From Shinisaurus crocodilurus (taxonomy: Eukaryota; Chordata; Lepidosauria; Squamata; Shinisauridae), in NCBI GenBank assembly GCA_021292165.1, contig CM037879.1, forward strand, positions 261,275,921-261,339,920: a stretch of DNA of 64,000 nucleotides, read 5' to 3'. Positions 45,229 through 56,672 of this stretch are shown one piece after another. Below the pieces are notes generated by a model that searched no databases, was not told where the DNA came from, and was given only the letters and a program-made list of their open reading frames with translations. Position numbers and translations under genes: made by a program. The number at the start of each line of letters is the position of its first letter. Within the stretch, counting starts at the first letter, position 1.

Positions 45229-46014
45229 GCAAAAAGATAATCTCAAGATGGTATGGGATATGGAATTTGGGGAGGAGACTTCGAATGAATGGTGGAAAAA
45301 TATTTGGGGCAGACATATATTAAGAAACATGTCAGTAAGGATAAAAGAAAAATTTCTATAAAATTAATTGGAGATGGTATCTGACTCCAGTAAGATTAAA
45401 TAAAATAGATAGTAATTGTTCTCCATTGTGTTGGAGAAGATGCCAGGATCTTGGTACTTATGCTCATATGTGGTGGAGTTGTAAAAGCGTACTGGATTTC
45501 TGGAACAAAATTTTTGTAGAAATTTCAGAAATTATTGGTATTAATTTGGAGGTCTGTCCAAATTAGCGTTGTTATCAATAATGGAGAAACTTGTTTGTTC
45601 TCAAGATATAAAGGAACTAATTGTAAATTTGTTAACCGCAGAGAGATTAATGATAGCAAGGAAATGGAAAGTTCAACATCAGTTTTCAATTATTGATTGG
45701 TATAAAGAGGCGTGGGATATTGCCACAAATGATAAATTAACTTGTAGTATCAAATGTAAAAAGGGTCAATTAAAGAAAAATAACTTCAAGGATATTTGGG
45801 GACTATTCCTAGGCTATGTTTTAGTAAAGGGAACGGGGAGTAAGCCATGTCAAGATATGATGTATTTTTGGAATATTGAATAATAATGATTATGATATAC
45901 ATCATTTCTTGGTCCCATGGTGATGGGTACACCTTAGTAGTTATATGTATGGTTTTTTATTTGTTTTATATATAATGTTTGAAATAAAGTCAAATAATTT
46001 TTTTTAAAAAGAAA
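45229..46014 (+). mobile_element. L1 LINE, 5'-truncated, with 15-bp target duplication
   Basis: Flanked by agaaatgctctagaa at 45214-45228 and 46015-46029. The coding part is the C-terminus of L1 ORF2 (WYLTPVRLNKI, then a CWRRC...HMWWSCKS cysteine knuckle, WKVQHQFSIIDWYKEAW), ending at TAA 45881-45883. A short 3' UTR, AATAAA near 45983, and an A-rich tail follow. Confidence 0.93.
45250..45883 (+). pseudogene. L1 ORF2 C-terminal fragment
   Basis: This is the last 200 or so residues of an L1 ORF2 protein, lacking endonuclease and polymerase. A stop or frame break lies near 45560, just before KLALLSIMEKL; the rest is open to the natural stop. Modest damage suggests a relatively recent insertion. 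Confidence 0.85.
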
Positions 46015-46029
46015 AGAAATGCTCTAGAA

Positions 46030-47442
46030 AGTAATCACTCAATTTAAGGTCCTCCATGCCAGCTAAGTTAAAACCAGGCAAAGCCACAGTGGAGCAGACT
46101 GGAATTGCCCATGACCAGCAGCACCACAGGTGAGGGGGCTCCATAGGCCACCTTTAACATTCAGAGTGACCATATTTTCTAGTGCTCAGAAGTATTGATT
46201 CTTTTTGACCTTGGTACTGAAATAAACAAAGCTGCCTAGCCCTCCCCTGCCAAGAGACAAGGGTGTCAGAGCTGGCCATTGCATCTCCATTTAAACTGCA
46301 TTCTCGCCAGCCCCCACTCCAGATAATTTGGTTGTGCAATATATTTGCCGGGATAGGCCTTTGTTTTCTTTCTGAGCTGCTCCCCTCCTTTCTGTGTTCA
46401 GCTTTGCTCATTTCTCTTGTAAGCTGTCTGGAAGGGGAGAAAGGCTTTCGTTTTAGGCAATCCTCCCCCCCCCCCAGCCTCTCTTTTATTGAATTCCAAC
46501 CTCCATTTTCCTTTCCTTTTTTTTTTTTAAATGGGAACATCATTTATCTTCGACTTTAAGTTGCAGAGGCCTTCAAGGGGCTTCTTTTTTCTTTCCCAGC
46601 TGCATTTGTTGACACACACAGTCAATCTGGGCTCCCCCCTCAATCCCCCCCCCAAAAGCAGGCCATAAAGAATCTACAGCTGTGCCCCTTTATTAGCATA
46701 GTCATTCTAAGCACAACAAGGAGAAAGAGACTAAATATATTACAGCCATTACCTCAGTCAGAAAGTGACAATTTTAAAACATTTTAGCTTTTCACTGGGA
46801 AAGTCAGGAGCACAAAAGCGAGAGCTATAATTTCATTGTAAATGCTTTTTAAATATGGGTCACTTGGCCATAATGAAGAAAAGGATGGAAGAGTTCAGAG
46901 CTTGAGAAAAACTCGGCCAGATATTACCGTAGTTCTTTCACACACAAAAAAGAAAGAAAGAAGAAAGAAAATGAAAAAAGCAACAACCAGATTTGCTAAT
47001 ATGCTAATCAGTAAATATATATATGTACACACACACACACACACACAAGTGAGATGTATGCTCAGTAAGATGTGCTGGGTTTGTTCGGCTCTGTCCAAGC
47101 CAATTTCGTCTTGTAATGTGTGCATGTCACAACTTGAAATGAGCAAACCATTCTTCTCCAGTTGGGAGTTAAAGATTGGTTAAAGAGAAGAACAGTGTTC
47201 CTGTTTTGTAAAACAAAATACAAATTGCCCTTAAAGATGTCTGCAAATCTTGTATGAAAGCATATGCTCCAGCTGTCCCTACTTACCAGGGGAAGTTGAT
47301 GCTTCTGTTACACAATACCGAGAAATCATAGTCCCAATATCCACTTCTAGCGATGCCTTGTTAAAATGGTTAGTGTGAGTTACTAGTGTTGACATTCTTG
47401 AGGGTACTGCTCAGTCCCTAGGATCTCTAGAAGTTAACATCA
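46030..47442. other. Intergenic stretch, unique-looking
   Basis: No gene is seen. The block at about 46660-46900 has no recognised repeat and could be single-copy. A T-run lies at about 46519-46529 and an AC repeat at 47027-47047. Confidence 0.35.
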
Positions 47443-47528
47443 CAATCCTATGCATGTTTACTCAGATGTAAGTCCTATTAAGTTCAGCAGGATTTACTCC
47501 TAGATGAATATTACAGGATTGCAACTTT
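47443..47528. repeat. Short inverted-end repeat (caatcctatgcatg family)
   Basis: 'acaatcctatgcatgtttac ... atattacaggattgcaact', with 'aagtcctattaagttcagca' in the middle. Confidence 0.6.
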
Positions 47529-47604
47529 CATCTCTGCATGGAGCTGGATGCATCTACACATGCCTATCAATGCATACACATGAATGCGCTGGTGCCATAG
47601 CATT

Positions 47605-47945
47605 ATACGACTTGGTCTCTTGGTCCCACCACCATTGGAGGCATGTCCGGTGGGGACCCAAGAGAGGGCCTTCTCAGTGACTGCTCCCAGCCTCTGGAAC
47701 TCCCTGCCAAGGGAGGCTAGGTTGGCTCCCTCTCTGTTGTCCTTTTGCTGGCAAGCAAAGACGTTTTTATTCAGGCAGGCCTTTGGTATATAAACTGGTA
47801 TGTTGCTGAATAGGATTTGAATTGGTTGGTGCTGTTACTTCTTTTATTGTTGTGTTTTTAACTGTGTTTTTAATTTATTTGTTTTTAGGTTATGTTTTAA
47901 TTAAGATTTTGTTTTTAATCTATTTGTGGAGAGAAAGCCTGATCA
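47605..47945 (+). mobile_element. CR1/L2-type LINE 3' end
   Basis: 'gagagggccttctcagtgac', 'ctggaactccctgccaaggg' and 'gacgtttttattcaggcagg' blocks, then T-rich tail, matching the 3' ends at 21271 and 14700-15017. The residual frame reads ERAFSVTAPSLWNSLPREAR. Confidence 0.75.
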
Positions 47946-48366
47946 CACACGACTGAACCCTGACATATTTCCTCCCTTTTCGTTGCCACCCCTCTCCCTC
48001 CATCTGTCTACATAATCCCCAACTGGGGCAGAAGAGACACAGTTCTGGGCAGACCAGTTGTACATACCTACATCTGCATACCCTCAATAGGGCGCATTTA
48101 CACCTACCCTCAAGGAAGTGCATAACATTCCAACGGTGGGGAGTGCAGTCTCAAAGTATCCAGGAGGTGCCAACATCCCAGAGGTGCCACCTCCCCGCAG
48201 GACGGAACCAGCCATCAAGGGTGGGGAGGGGGCGAGGGAGGGTAGAAAAAGCACGTCCTGAAGAACAAAGGGTTGTTGGGAACATGGTGCAGGCTTACAC
48301 GGATCAAGTCCCTGGCTCCGGTCAGGACCAAGCTACTTCCAATACCGGGAGCGGCGCCCGGAGACT
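47946..48366. other. Unassigned intergenic stretch
   Basis: No gene or clear repeat is seen. Confidence 0.3.
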
Positions 48367-49187
48367 GGCTACACCAGGGGTCCTCAAACTTTTTAAACAG
48401 GGGGCCAGTTCATTGTCCTTCAGACTGTTGGGGGGCCGGACTATAGTTTGAAAAAAATATGAACGAATAGATCAAGTAAAAAAAATGGACTGGGGTCCTT
48501 TTTTTTTTACTTGATTAAATGGAAAGTTATTATAAATTAATAATACATTAATTATAAATTAATTTGCTGTCTAAAATTGAAATACATTAAATTTTTAAAA
48601 GGTATAGAAAGGCTTGATTTGCACACTGCACATCTCTTATTTGTAGTGCAAAAAAACAGGAAAAAACAGTACAATATTTAAAATGAAGAACAATTTTAAT
48701 CAACATAAGCTTATTAGTATTTCAATGGGAAGTATGGGCCTGCTTTTGGCTAATGACTTCCTGCATCTAATAATGCAGTGGACTCTGGTCCATGAAAGCT
48801 TGAGCCAAATTTGTTAGCCTTAAGATGCCACAAGACTCTTGGTTTTGCTGCAACATGGACTAACCAAGGCTACCCCTCGCAAAATTAACACAGTTTGGGA
48901 TAGATTTTCAGTTAAGGTTGCACTCTTGTTCTGTTTTTTAGGTTTGTTTGTTTGCTTTTAAATGGACCATGTGGATATTAGTAATAATAAAAAAAAATCC
49001 CTGCAAGGATGAAGCCAGACTATCCCAGTTCCCGTGTGCCACGTTCAAGCTATCAGCTCTGTTCATTTTTTTAAAGAAGTTTTCTACACAGAAAGCAGTT
49101 CCACATAGGAAAAGCATATTGCCTTACCAAACTGACAGGCAGCTGCATCCTAATGCATGCTTACTCACTGCACGCAATGGTGCTTAC

Positions 49188-49275
49188 AGCCTTACAGTGC
49201 ACAATCTTATACATATCTACTCAGAAGTAAAGTCCAACGGGCTTACTCTCAGATAACTGGCTATAGGACAGCAAC
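49188..49275. repeat. Short inverted-end repeat (caatctta family)
   Basis: 'gcacaatcttatacatatct ... ctataggacagcaacctt', with 'gaagtaaagtccaacgggct' in the middle. Lies within the hAT element. Confidence 0.5.
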
Positions 49276-49581
49276 CTTCAGCACACACCAAACAGGAGCC
49301 TCATGTATGAAAATACCTTGATTCAGATCCTTCCTGTTGTTGAAAAAGCAAAGCTAGCCGCGCTGGTCCAGGAGAAGGTGGGGTGGTGTTGCAAAACCCG
49401 CAGTTGGGAAATACCATTATTATTAAATTCTGGTTGCACATTTTTGTGGATTTTTAAAATTGATCCCAATAAACGCATTGCCCGACTGTGAATTTTGGAC
49501 CCCCCCCTTCCACTCCCGGTCCTCTGTTTCTTCAACAAGTTAACTCACTGTTGCTAAACACAAGGAGGGAGAAGGGCTTGT

Positions 49582-49934
49582 GAGGTGGGGGCTGGCAGAA
49601 AGGAAGAGTTTGCAAAGGATCGAGGTGGGGGCTGGCAGAAAGGAGGGTTTGCAAAGGATCGAGGTGGGGGCTGGCAGAAAGGAGAGTTTGCAAAGGATCG
49701 AGGTGGGGGCTGGCAGAAAGGAGAGTTTGCAAAGGATCGAGGTGGGGGCTGGCAGAAAGGAGAGTTTGCAAAGGATCGAGGTGGGGGCTGGCAGAAAGGA
49801 GAGTTTGCAAAGGATCGGGGTGGGGGCTGGCAGAAAGGAGAGTTTGCAAAGGATCGAGGTGGGGGCTGGCAGAAAGGAAGAGTTTGCAAAGGATCGAGGT
49901 GGGGGCTGGCAGAAAGGAGAGTTTGCAAAGGAGC
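49582..49934. repeat. Minisatellite, nine units of 39-40 bp
   Basis: The unit begins gaggtgggggctggcagaaa and ends gtttgcaaaggatc. Units one and eight are 40 bp (one extra base), the others 39 or 38. Divergence between units is only one or two bases. Because 39 is divisible by three, several frames stay open on both strands, creating long repetitive pseudo-ORFs. Confidence 0.95.
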
Positions 49935-50347
49935 AGGCGACTCAAGGGACAGGGAAGGAAGGGGCAGAAGAAAGAGGGCAGCTCGCTCACCTGGTCCACT
50001 CCTCAGGCATCCCCACCTAAGGAAAAGGAGGAGGCCATGTTGTGAGGCACTGGCCGGGCCCCGCGACCTGCTTCCTGGAAGGTGAATGGTTCGCCTGAGG
50101 GAAAAGCCAGGGTGGGCGCGCGCGCCGAAGCGCGGTGGTGGTGGTGGTGGTGGGTGCTCTCTAACCCAGGAACTCGGCTGAACAGCGCGCAGTTTTACCC
50201 CGCAGGAGGGCGGGGGGGGGCGCCCCCCACTCCTCCCCTTCCCCCCCCCCCCCACAGGAGACACAGGGCTGCCGCCGGGCCGGATGAAAAGACCCGCTGG
50301 GCCGGATGTGTCCCGCGGGCCGTAGTTTGAGGACCCCTGGGCTACAC

Positions 50348-50937
50348 AGACCGCTACACTAGTTCAGTAAGTCAGATTCTCTGATGTAAAGTTATTCTCT
50401 GTATTACGCAAAGCCTATACCTCGTATGTGTATTGGAACCTTACGCTTCAGTGATTTTTATGGACCCTGTTGTTTATAGTGTGAAATTCCTGGTAGTCTA
50501 TTAGTTCCTCTCCATTAAAGATGTTGTAAAAATAGTCACTTGCTGTCTCAATACGATTCAGTGTGATTCAGTGTCAATGGTTCATCGCGGTTGGGTTTAA
50601 AGTTCACAGAAGCCGCGTAAAGGGCATTTTCTTGGTGCCGGTTAACCCTTTAAGTCCCGGTCCTCCACGGTATTTTATTGTTGTCTACCTTGAGTGCCTT
50701 TTTTTGGCGGAAAGGTGGGATATTAAATAAAATAAAATAAATAAATAAATGTGGCATCAAGCTGGTCATTTCACACCCTGCAGCTGCTATTTTGAACTGT
50801 TGATAACATATCATGATATGACAAGTATGGGTTGGATCTTAGTCTTACTTAGAACTGCTTAGGCTCCTCTGATTCTGAGCTTTAGCACACAGACAAAATC
50901 TTGCATTTTTAGTTTTTTCTCTAATATGAGTACTAGA
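50348..50937. other. Intergenic stretch with a LINE-tail fragment
   Basis: The only structure seen is a tail at about 50668-50750 ('ttgttgtctaccttgagtgc', 'gaaaggtgggatattaaata', then aaataaataaataa). The rest is unassigned. Confidence 0.4.
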
Positions 50938-51206
50938 AATTTATTATTTTATTTATTAATTATATTTATATCCTGCCTTTTTTCCTGCAAGGAACCCAAG
51001 GCGGCTTATATAATCCTGCTCTCCATTTTAACCACACAACAACCCTGTAGGGTAGGTTAGGCTGAGAGTCGGTGACTCGCCCAAAGTCACCCAATGAGCT
51101 TCATGGCTGAGTGGGAACTAGAACCCAGATCTCCCGAGTCCCAGTCCAACACTCTAACCACTATGCCACACTGTCTCGCCTAACCACTACGCCACACTGT
51201 CTCTCA
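50938..51206 (-). mobile_element. MIR-like SINE (reverse) with a duplicated head
   Basis: Copy of the 28316-28560 family. The head segment 'taaccactatgccacactgt' is repeated once more directly after (51183-51205), a local tandem duplication of about 24 bases. Confidence 0.8.
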
Positions 51207-51247
51207 AATTCTCTAATGTTTAAAAGCTGAAATCCTTAAGAAAGTGA

Positions 51248-51570
51248 GGACACAATCCTATGGCTGCTAGATGCTGGCTAGATGGCCATCAGATAGGTCA
51301 GAGTCCCAGCTCCGACCTCGGAATTGCGTTCTGAGGTAGGAGCTAGGACTTTGTCCATGGAGCGCCCTCCTTCCGCTCTCGCACCCAGTACAGTTCTTTC
51401 TGCACCAGCTGCGTCTCACAAGCAGGGACCAAAAGGTACCGATGGCCAGAATCGGCCATCGATGTCTTTTGCTCCTCCCGTGCTCGACTGGATGCCCATA
51501 ATCCTTGGAGTTCAGGGGGGCTTATGGGCAGCCACATTGGATGGTGCTGTGAGACACGAGACTGGTGGTT
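51248..51570. repeat. MITE-like repeat (cacaatcctatggctg end)
   Basis: Begins gacacaatcctatggctgct, the reverse of the end at 1-213, with shared 'gagtcccagctccgacctcg' body. The right boundary is uncertain. Overlapping frames on both strands are not genes. Confidence 0.5.
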
Positions 51571-52401
51571 CAATGTGTAGCTGTGATCATTTCAGATGTG
51601 TGTCTCCTTTTGCCAAAAATATTGCATTTAAAATCATTTTCTCTAATAGGAGTAGAAATTCTCTAAATTTTGAAGCTGTTTTTTTTTTAATGACACATCA
51701 AACTTGCATAGTTGTGATCATTCCAGATGTGTAACTCCTTTTGCCCATAATATGGAATGTTTCATTGTTGTCTCTTGGAGTTTCTGTCCTTCCCTGCCGT
51801 CCACTAAAAGGGATTAACCAGGAGGATAATGAAGCTTTCAATGAAGGATGTATGAATTTTCAGCCGCTCATATTTACCTGTCATACCTACATTTGTCTTA
51901 AGTCTGGATACATACAACCCTATAATTTTCTATTATATTTATTTATTTATTTAATTTATATACCACCCAACTGGTAGATGCTCTTGAGACGATTTATAAT
52001 AATTAAAACAATCATGCCTTTGGCTTTTAAATTAGTGGAGGAGTTGCAGAGGAAATGAATGCAGCATAAATCAAGCAGTGAAGGATCTTCAGTAATGTCT
52101 AATAGTGGAGGGGATTTGTGAAGTGATTCTTGGTATGAAAATCAATGGGTTGCTCACCAGCATGTCTCTGTTTTCAGCGTGAAGTGTCGGAGGTTATGTG
52201 AAAAGGTGAGACATTAGAGTGATCTGAAAACGTATTGTGGATTTACTCCTAACAGATTTGTAAGAGGAAAATTATTTTGTATTCTTTCCATGCATACAGG
52301 ATTTAAACTAGATCTCTAAAATCTTTGCATGAGCATGAAAATCTTTTCATTGCATGCAATACAACCCCACTATTAACTTCAATGGGATTGTCCTCAATGA
52401 C
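51571..52401. other. Unassigned intergenic stretch
   Basis: No gene is seen. A short LINE/SINE tail-like tract (atttatttatttatttaatt) lies at about 51938-51958. Confidence 0.35.
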
Positions 52402-53180
52402 TGGGTTTGCACGACGCGCAAAGCCACAGTGGCTTTGAAGCTACAGTGGCTTAGTGTGTTGTCCAAACCTAGTGCCCCCCTCTGGGGGGTGGCTTCTTTG
52501 TGGCTAAGAAGTCCCCCCAACAAAGTATGGCTTGTTGTAGGGTTTTGTAGGCACCCCTAGGCTTGCCATGTCATCCGAACCTGGACAACACGACAAGCCC
52601 AGGTGAAGCCCCAAATCATACAGCGCTGCTTGGAAAGAGCGGCAGAAAGACTTGCTGCTCTGGCCAAGCGGCTCTGGGTGCATGGGGGGGGGGGCATTGT
52701 CATTGGGCTCCTCTGGAGGAAGCTGAGGACAGCATGTGGGCCTTTGGGGAAGAGATCGCTCCAGCCCACTGGCTGGAGGGATCTCCTCTTTGCTGCCGGC
52801 CCAAAATGGCCAGTGGGGAAGAGGAGATTGCTCCAGCTGACTGGCTGGAGCGATCTCCTTCTCTCCACTATCCTCGCCTTCTGTTTCGGGCCACAGCACC
52901 AGGCGGGGGATGAGCTGTGTTCTGCTGGGTCTCTTCCAGAGGAGGCCCAGCAAAATGCACGCCCCCCCCTGCCGCCACACTGAGTGATGGGAAGGGACAA
53001 GCCACATTCTGCTGGGTCTCCTCCGGGGAAGACCCAGTAGAATGCGTCCCCCCCTCACTGGGCATGGTGGCTGGGGGGGGGGCATTCTTCTGGGCCTCCC
53101 CCGGAGGAGACCCAACAGAATGCAGCTTGTCCCCTCACTCAGAGGTCGCTCCTCCAGAGGAGACCCAGCAAAACATGACT
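52402..53180. repeat. GC-rich repeat with a cluster of 38-42 bp palindromes
   Basis: Starts with gactgggtttgcacgacgcg and holds at least five hairpin-like units: 52751-52788 and 52822-52860 (gagatcgctccagc...gctggaggatctc type), and 52920-52957, 53005-53045 and 53082-53123 (ttctgctgggtctcctccgg...agacccagcagaa type), plus half a unit at 53146-53175. Long frames on both strands, including one of about 230 codons on the - strand, derive from these repeats. Confidence 0.7.
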
Positions 53181-53487
53181 TGTCCCTTCCCCTCAATTAT
53201 TATTTGTGTGTGTGTATATCTAAAGGAGTGCTTTTGCGTTGCTATGCGGATCTCTCCCCCACCACTGTTTTGCGCTCATGAGCCAGAAATTACTTGCCTC
53301 TGCTTGTCTTTTTTTGCATGATGGCGATTGCTGTTATAGTATAGAAATGTGGGTCCAAAGGAGTGCTGTCCGGATAACTCCCCCGCCCAACCCTTTGTTT
53401 TGAAGTTATGCTCTTGAAGTTAGCTTGTCCCAGCCTGAGTTTTTTTCTTCTTCAAAAGACTGCTTTCCTGAGTTGCTGTGTGAATTA

Positions 53488-53527
53488 CACACACATACAT
53501 ACATACACACGCACACGCACACACACA
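53488..53527. repeat. AC-rich microsatellite
   Basis: Interrupted (AC)n with catacata and gcacacgc variants. Confidence 0.85.
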
Positions 53528-53785
53528 GAGCGCGCTTTGCAGGCATGACTTTAAAATTAATTTCCCTCAGTTTCCTCTTTTACAAATTAGATACAGTTGG
53601 CTTCACCTATGGTGATCTCTTGGCTCTACCTAGTGACCCTGCACTCCGCCCCAGCAGCTCTATTGGGCACCAGCAGCCACCACTGCTTATAAACTCGAGG
53701 ATGATGCTCAAATCCCACTGTGTGCCAGGAGGAGGAAATGGAAGGAAGCATACTTTCCTCCCAAGAGAGGGTCACCTGGAGTCTA

Positions 53786-54985
53786 TGTGTGGGCTTTTTG
53801 GTGCCAGGTGAAGACCTTCTTATTCTCCCATGCATTTTAGGTCATTAGGTTTTGCTGTTTTTAAATCTTGTGAAGAAAAGAGCCTTTGGGGGTTCCTACA
53901 TGTACACACACACACACACGCCTCCTCATGTGTAAACCAAGTAAGGCCAGTTGGGGGGCTGGGAGGGGGCGAAGTGTGCATAGTTCCTATGGATGGCGCC
54001 TGGAAGTCCGGAAAAGCCGGTCTAGTCAGTGACCCGGCTCTTAGATGTAAATGTCATGAGTCTCCCTCCCCCTGCCTGGCCAGGTGAAGTTCATTCTAAT
54101 TGGCTGGAGGCAGGAAAGCTGCAGAAAGGGGGAGGGGGGAAGAGCTATATTCCAAGGTGGGAGTTTTGTTTGTCTGTCTTTTGGGTCACCGCATGGTGGC
54201 TGTTGGAGCAATGGCGGTAAGCCAAGGAGAGTCCCCAAGCCTTTGGGAGGCCTCAGGATCCGACCCCAGTTATCTCCTGGTGAAATTAGCTGAATGAGGG
54301 CTCTGGTAAAGGCAGGCCCTGTGGAGAGCTACCCATCTCTGGCCTTCGGGTAGGTGGAGTAGTTCCCCCCGGGCGGCAGGACTGTGCTGGATCCAACCCT
54401 GGAAGAGAACTGACCCTCAGGTAACCAGTTGTGTGCCTGAGAGATAGAATCAGGTTTTGTTATTTTGTAGCTCTATTTCTGTGTACCAAAGTGTCTCTCT
54501 CTAATTTTGTGTGCTTCCCTCATTTCCCACCTTTTGTTGTATAATGCTACCAGAATAAACCTTCCTTGGTTTTACCCCACATGGGTTTTGTAGTTGCTCT
54601 GTGGCTTCAGTATCTAAATCCAGGTTACAGAATTAAAGGCGAGTCCCTGAACAGAGATTCAAGTAGGATTGCAAGGAGCTGAGGCTGGCAATCCGGTACC
54701 TTGAGATCTCTGGGGGTCTTGGTTCCTTTGGGGTAGGAAAGGGTGGGGGTGTGGCGGGCCAGCCAGCCCCCCATTCCTCCACAAATCTGTTATTGCATTT
54801 TTGGATCTTCATGCTGCTGCTGTTTGGTTTGTTAAAAAAAAACTTTGGTTTAATACTGTAGTTTTAAACTTTTAAATTTTTTATATTATATTTTATTGTG
54901 TGGCTGTATTTTATGGTCTTCATTTTTGTGAACTGCCCAGAGCGCTTTGACTATTGGGTAGTATAGAAATTTAATTAATTCTCAA
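53786..54985 (+). mobile_element. CR1/L2-type LINE 3' tail, split by a solo LTR
   Basis: The left part 53786-53868 ('ttggtgccaggtgaagacct', 'tattctcccatgcattttag') and the right part 54789-54985 ('gaactgcccagagcgctttg', 'actattgggtagtatag', then AT-rich end) rejoin as one LINE tail when 53869-54783 and one target duplication are removed. Confidence 0.8.
53869..54783 (+). mobile_element. Solo LTR (915 bp)
   Basis: Begins TGTGAAGAAAAGAGCC and ends TTCCTCCACA, with aatct on both sides (53864-53868 and 54784-54788), a 5-bp duplication. AATAAA at 54554-54559 marks a polyadenylation signal, so the LTR reads on the + strand. No internal viral region remains. Confidence 0.85.
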
Positions 54986-55059
54986 TGGTTCCCTAAAGAA
55001 ACATTCTCTATCTATTTGCTAAATTTATATACCACTTTATATCAAAATAATATTTCAGA

Positions 55060-55425
55060 GTGCTATAGGATGCAAACCAGTTGGGAAGCCCGTAACCCTC
55101 CGAACTCGGAGGATTACGGGCATCCTATGGAGGGCGAGAGGAGTGCAGAGGTGAATGTCATCTCCACGCTCCTCCCACCCTACAAAGCATTTAGACAGCC
55201 GATTTTGGAGTGAGAGGGGAGGAGGCTGAGGTGCCGCCACCATACCTTGTATCTTGGCAGCGCCTGTTTTCTACCCTCTGTGGCCCCCTGCAAGGGGAGG
55301 GGGGGATCTGTGCACAGATCCCCAGCTATGCAGCTGGAGCGATTTTTCGACCTCATAGCTGGGAATTCGAAAAATCCTATACCCGTCTAGACACTGTCTA
55401 GCGGCCATAAGATTGCACTGTCACA
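55060..55425. repeat. MITE-like repeat (ggccataag... family)
   Basis: The left end tgctataggatgcaaacc and right end ctgtctagcggccataagat resemble the ends of 8600-8997. The body has an inverted 'gtaaccctccgaactcggaggattac' piece. Confidence 0.55.
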
Positions 55426-55498
55426 GTGCAAAAATGTTAAAACAATTATTTCCCCTACTCTTAAGAGAGGATTATTCTTGGAGTGGGTTGACAGTAGG

Positions 55499-55693
55499 CA
55501 GGGGAGGCTGGTGACGTCTATTTTGGTGTGGCTCCTTTTGCATTACAGGTTTTGGAGCTTCATATAGGAGCTATCCATGGTGGTGAACCTATTTGGGGGG
55601 GGGAGTTCAGCACCATGGAGAGCTCCTATGATGCTTCAAATAAAACCTGTAATGGAAAAGGACCCCCACCAAAATAGTCACCACCCTCCCCTA
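55499..55693. mobile_element. hAT fold-back MITE (195 bp)
   Basis: Starts caggggaggctggtgac and ends gtcaccaccctccccta. Exact 8-bp duplication acagtagg at 55491-55498 and 55694-55701. The element is almost one imperfect palindrome. A related fold-back lies at 61653-61846. Confidence 0.88.
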
Positions 55694-55731
55694 ACAGTAG
55701 GCAAGATCTTTACCCCAGGGTATGTCTAAAG

Positions 55732-56135
55732 CAGGGGTTCTCAACCAGGGGGGGAATTCCCCCCAGGGGGGAATTTTAGGGTTTCGGGGGGGGGGAATTG
55801 GGACCACAGACTCAAACTGTTGGAATACTGATCTTTCTACAAATTACAATTCTACAGATTGTACATAATCTACAGGACATCACACCTTATTGTATGGCGC
55901 AGATTAAATTAAAAATAAAGATAAAAATTTCACTTGTTATCTGTGGAAATATTCAATTTATACTTATATTTTACTTTTTCAATATTTGAAAATTGAAATA
56001 TTTTTCAATATTTGAAAATTCAAAGATTTTCAATATTATATGCATATTATTTGGAATGCAACTTTTGAGTCAGGCAATGACATTCTGACATATGGTGAAA
56101 AGGGCACACGGGGCAAAAAAGGTTGAGAACCACAG
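55732..56135. mobile_element. hAT MITE (404 bp)
   Basis: Ends caggggttctcaacc and ggttgagaaccacag are inverted with one mismatch. Exact 8-bp duplication gtctaaag at 55724-55731 and 56136-56143. Interior AT-rich, with a G-rich left part. Confidence 0.92.
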
Positions 56136-56324
56136 GTCTAAAGGCACCCGATACAGCACCCACATTGAAACGCCAAGCCGGTCTGGGGCTGCTCAGCGTC
56201 TAAACTGAAAACTACTTGGGAACCCTACTTCCGCCACCTTGAGTTCCATGTTGGGAAAAGTGGAATAATATATACATGTAATAAAGAAAATAAAGTCAAC
56301 AAAAGAAGGCAAGATATTTTTATT

Positions 56325-56330
<6 letters not shown>

Positions 56331-56356
<26 letters not shown>
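56331..56356. repeat. (GA)n microsatellite
   Basis: About thirteen GA units. Confidence 0.9.
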
Positions 56357-56361
<5 letters not shown>

Positions 56362-56469
56362 TAACGCTAATGAGGAGTAGAGTGAGAGGGGAATTATGGT
56401 TACGTATTTGATTCCCCTCCACTGCAACTAAGAGCAACTAAAGCTGGAACACAGATGTGACTAATTGTG

Positions 56470-56672
56470 AGAAACCAGGAAACTGCCTTATACCATTTCA
56501 GAGAACTGGTCCATCTGACCCAGTAATGTCTACTACAGTAACTAGCAATGGCTCTCCGGGGTTTCAGGCAGGGGTCTTCCTCAGCTGTTCCTGGAGATGC
56601 CAGGGATTGAACCTGGGCCTTCTACAGGCAAAGCAGGGGCCCCACCACTGAGCTATGGGCTACGGCCTCCTC
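56470..56672 (-). mobile_element. tRNA-derived SINE (reverse)
   Basis: On the - strand: the head with B box ggttcaatccc (about 56605-56615), then the body with 'gagaaccattgctagttact', and an end near 'aaggcagtttcctgg'. Uninterrupted copy of the family at 36390-36565. Confidence 0.78.

Larger units (their letters stand above)
48375..50339. mobile_element. hAT element (1965 bp) with internal minisatellite
   Basis: Inverted ends caggggtcctcaaact and agtttgaggacccctg (16 bases) and an exact 8-bp duplication ggctacac at 48367-48374 and 50340-50347. The interior contains an AT-rich left part, a piece of the 28640 repeat family near 48790-48885, a 'caatcttatacat' repeat (49188-49275), the nine-unit minisatellite (49582-49934) and a very GC-rich right part. 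No transposase motifs were recognised, so it is probably non-autonomous. Confidence 0.9.

Noticed and set aside
49582..49934. CRISPR-like array
   Set aside because: The units are contiguous with no spacers of unique sequence, and the context is a vertebrate transposon.
49532..50264. Long frames of 155-236 codons with a 13-residue FCQPPPRSFANSP-type repeat
   Set aside because: They are translations of the 39-bp minisatellite inside a hAT element. Several frames on both strands are open for the same arithmetic reason, and there is no start or splice context.
52504..53321. Frames up to about 230 codons on both strands
   Set aside because: They run through the palindrome cluster. The repeated peptide phrases mirror the DNA repeat, and opposite-strand frames are equally open.
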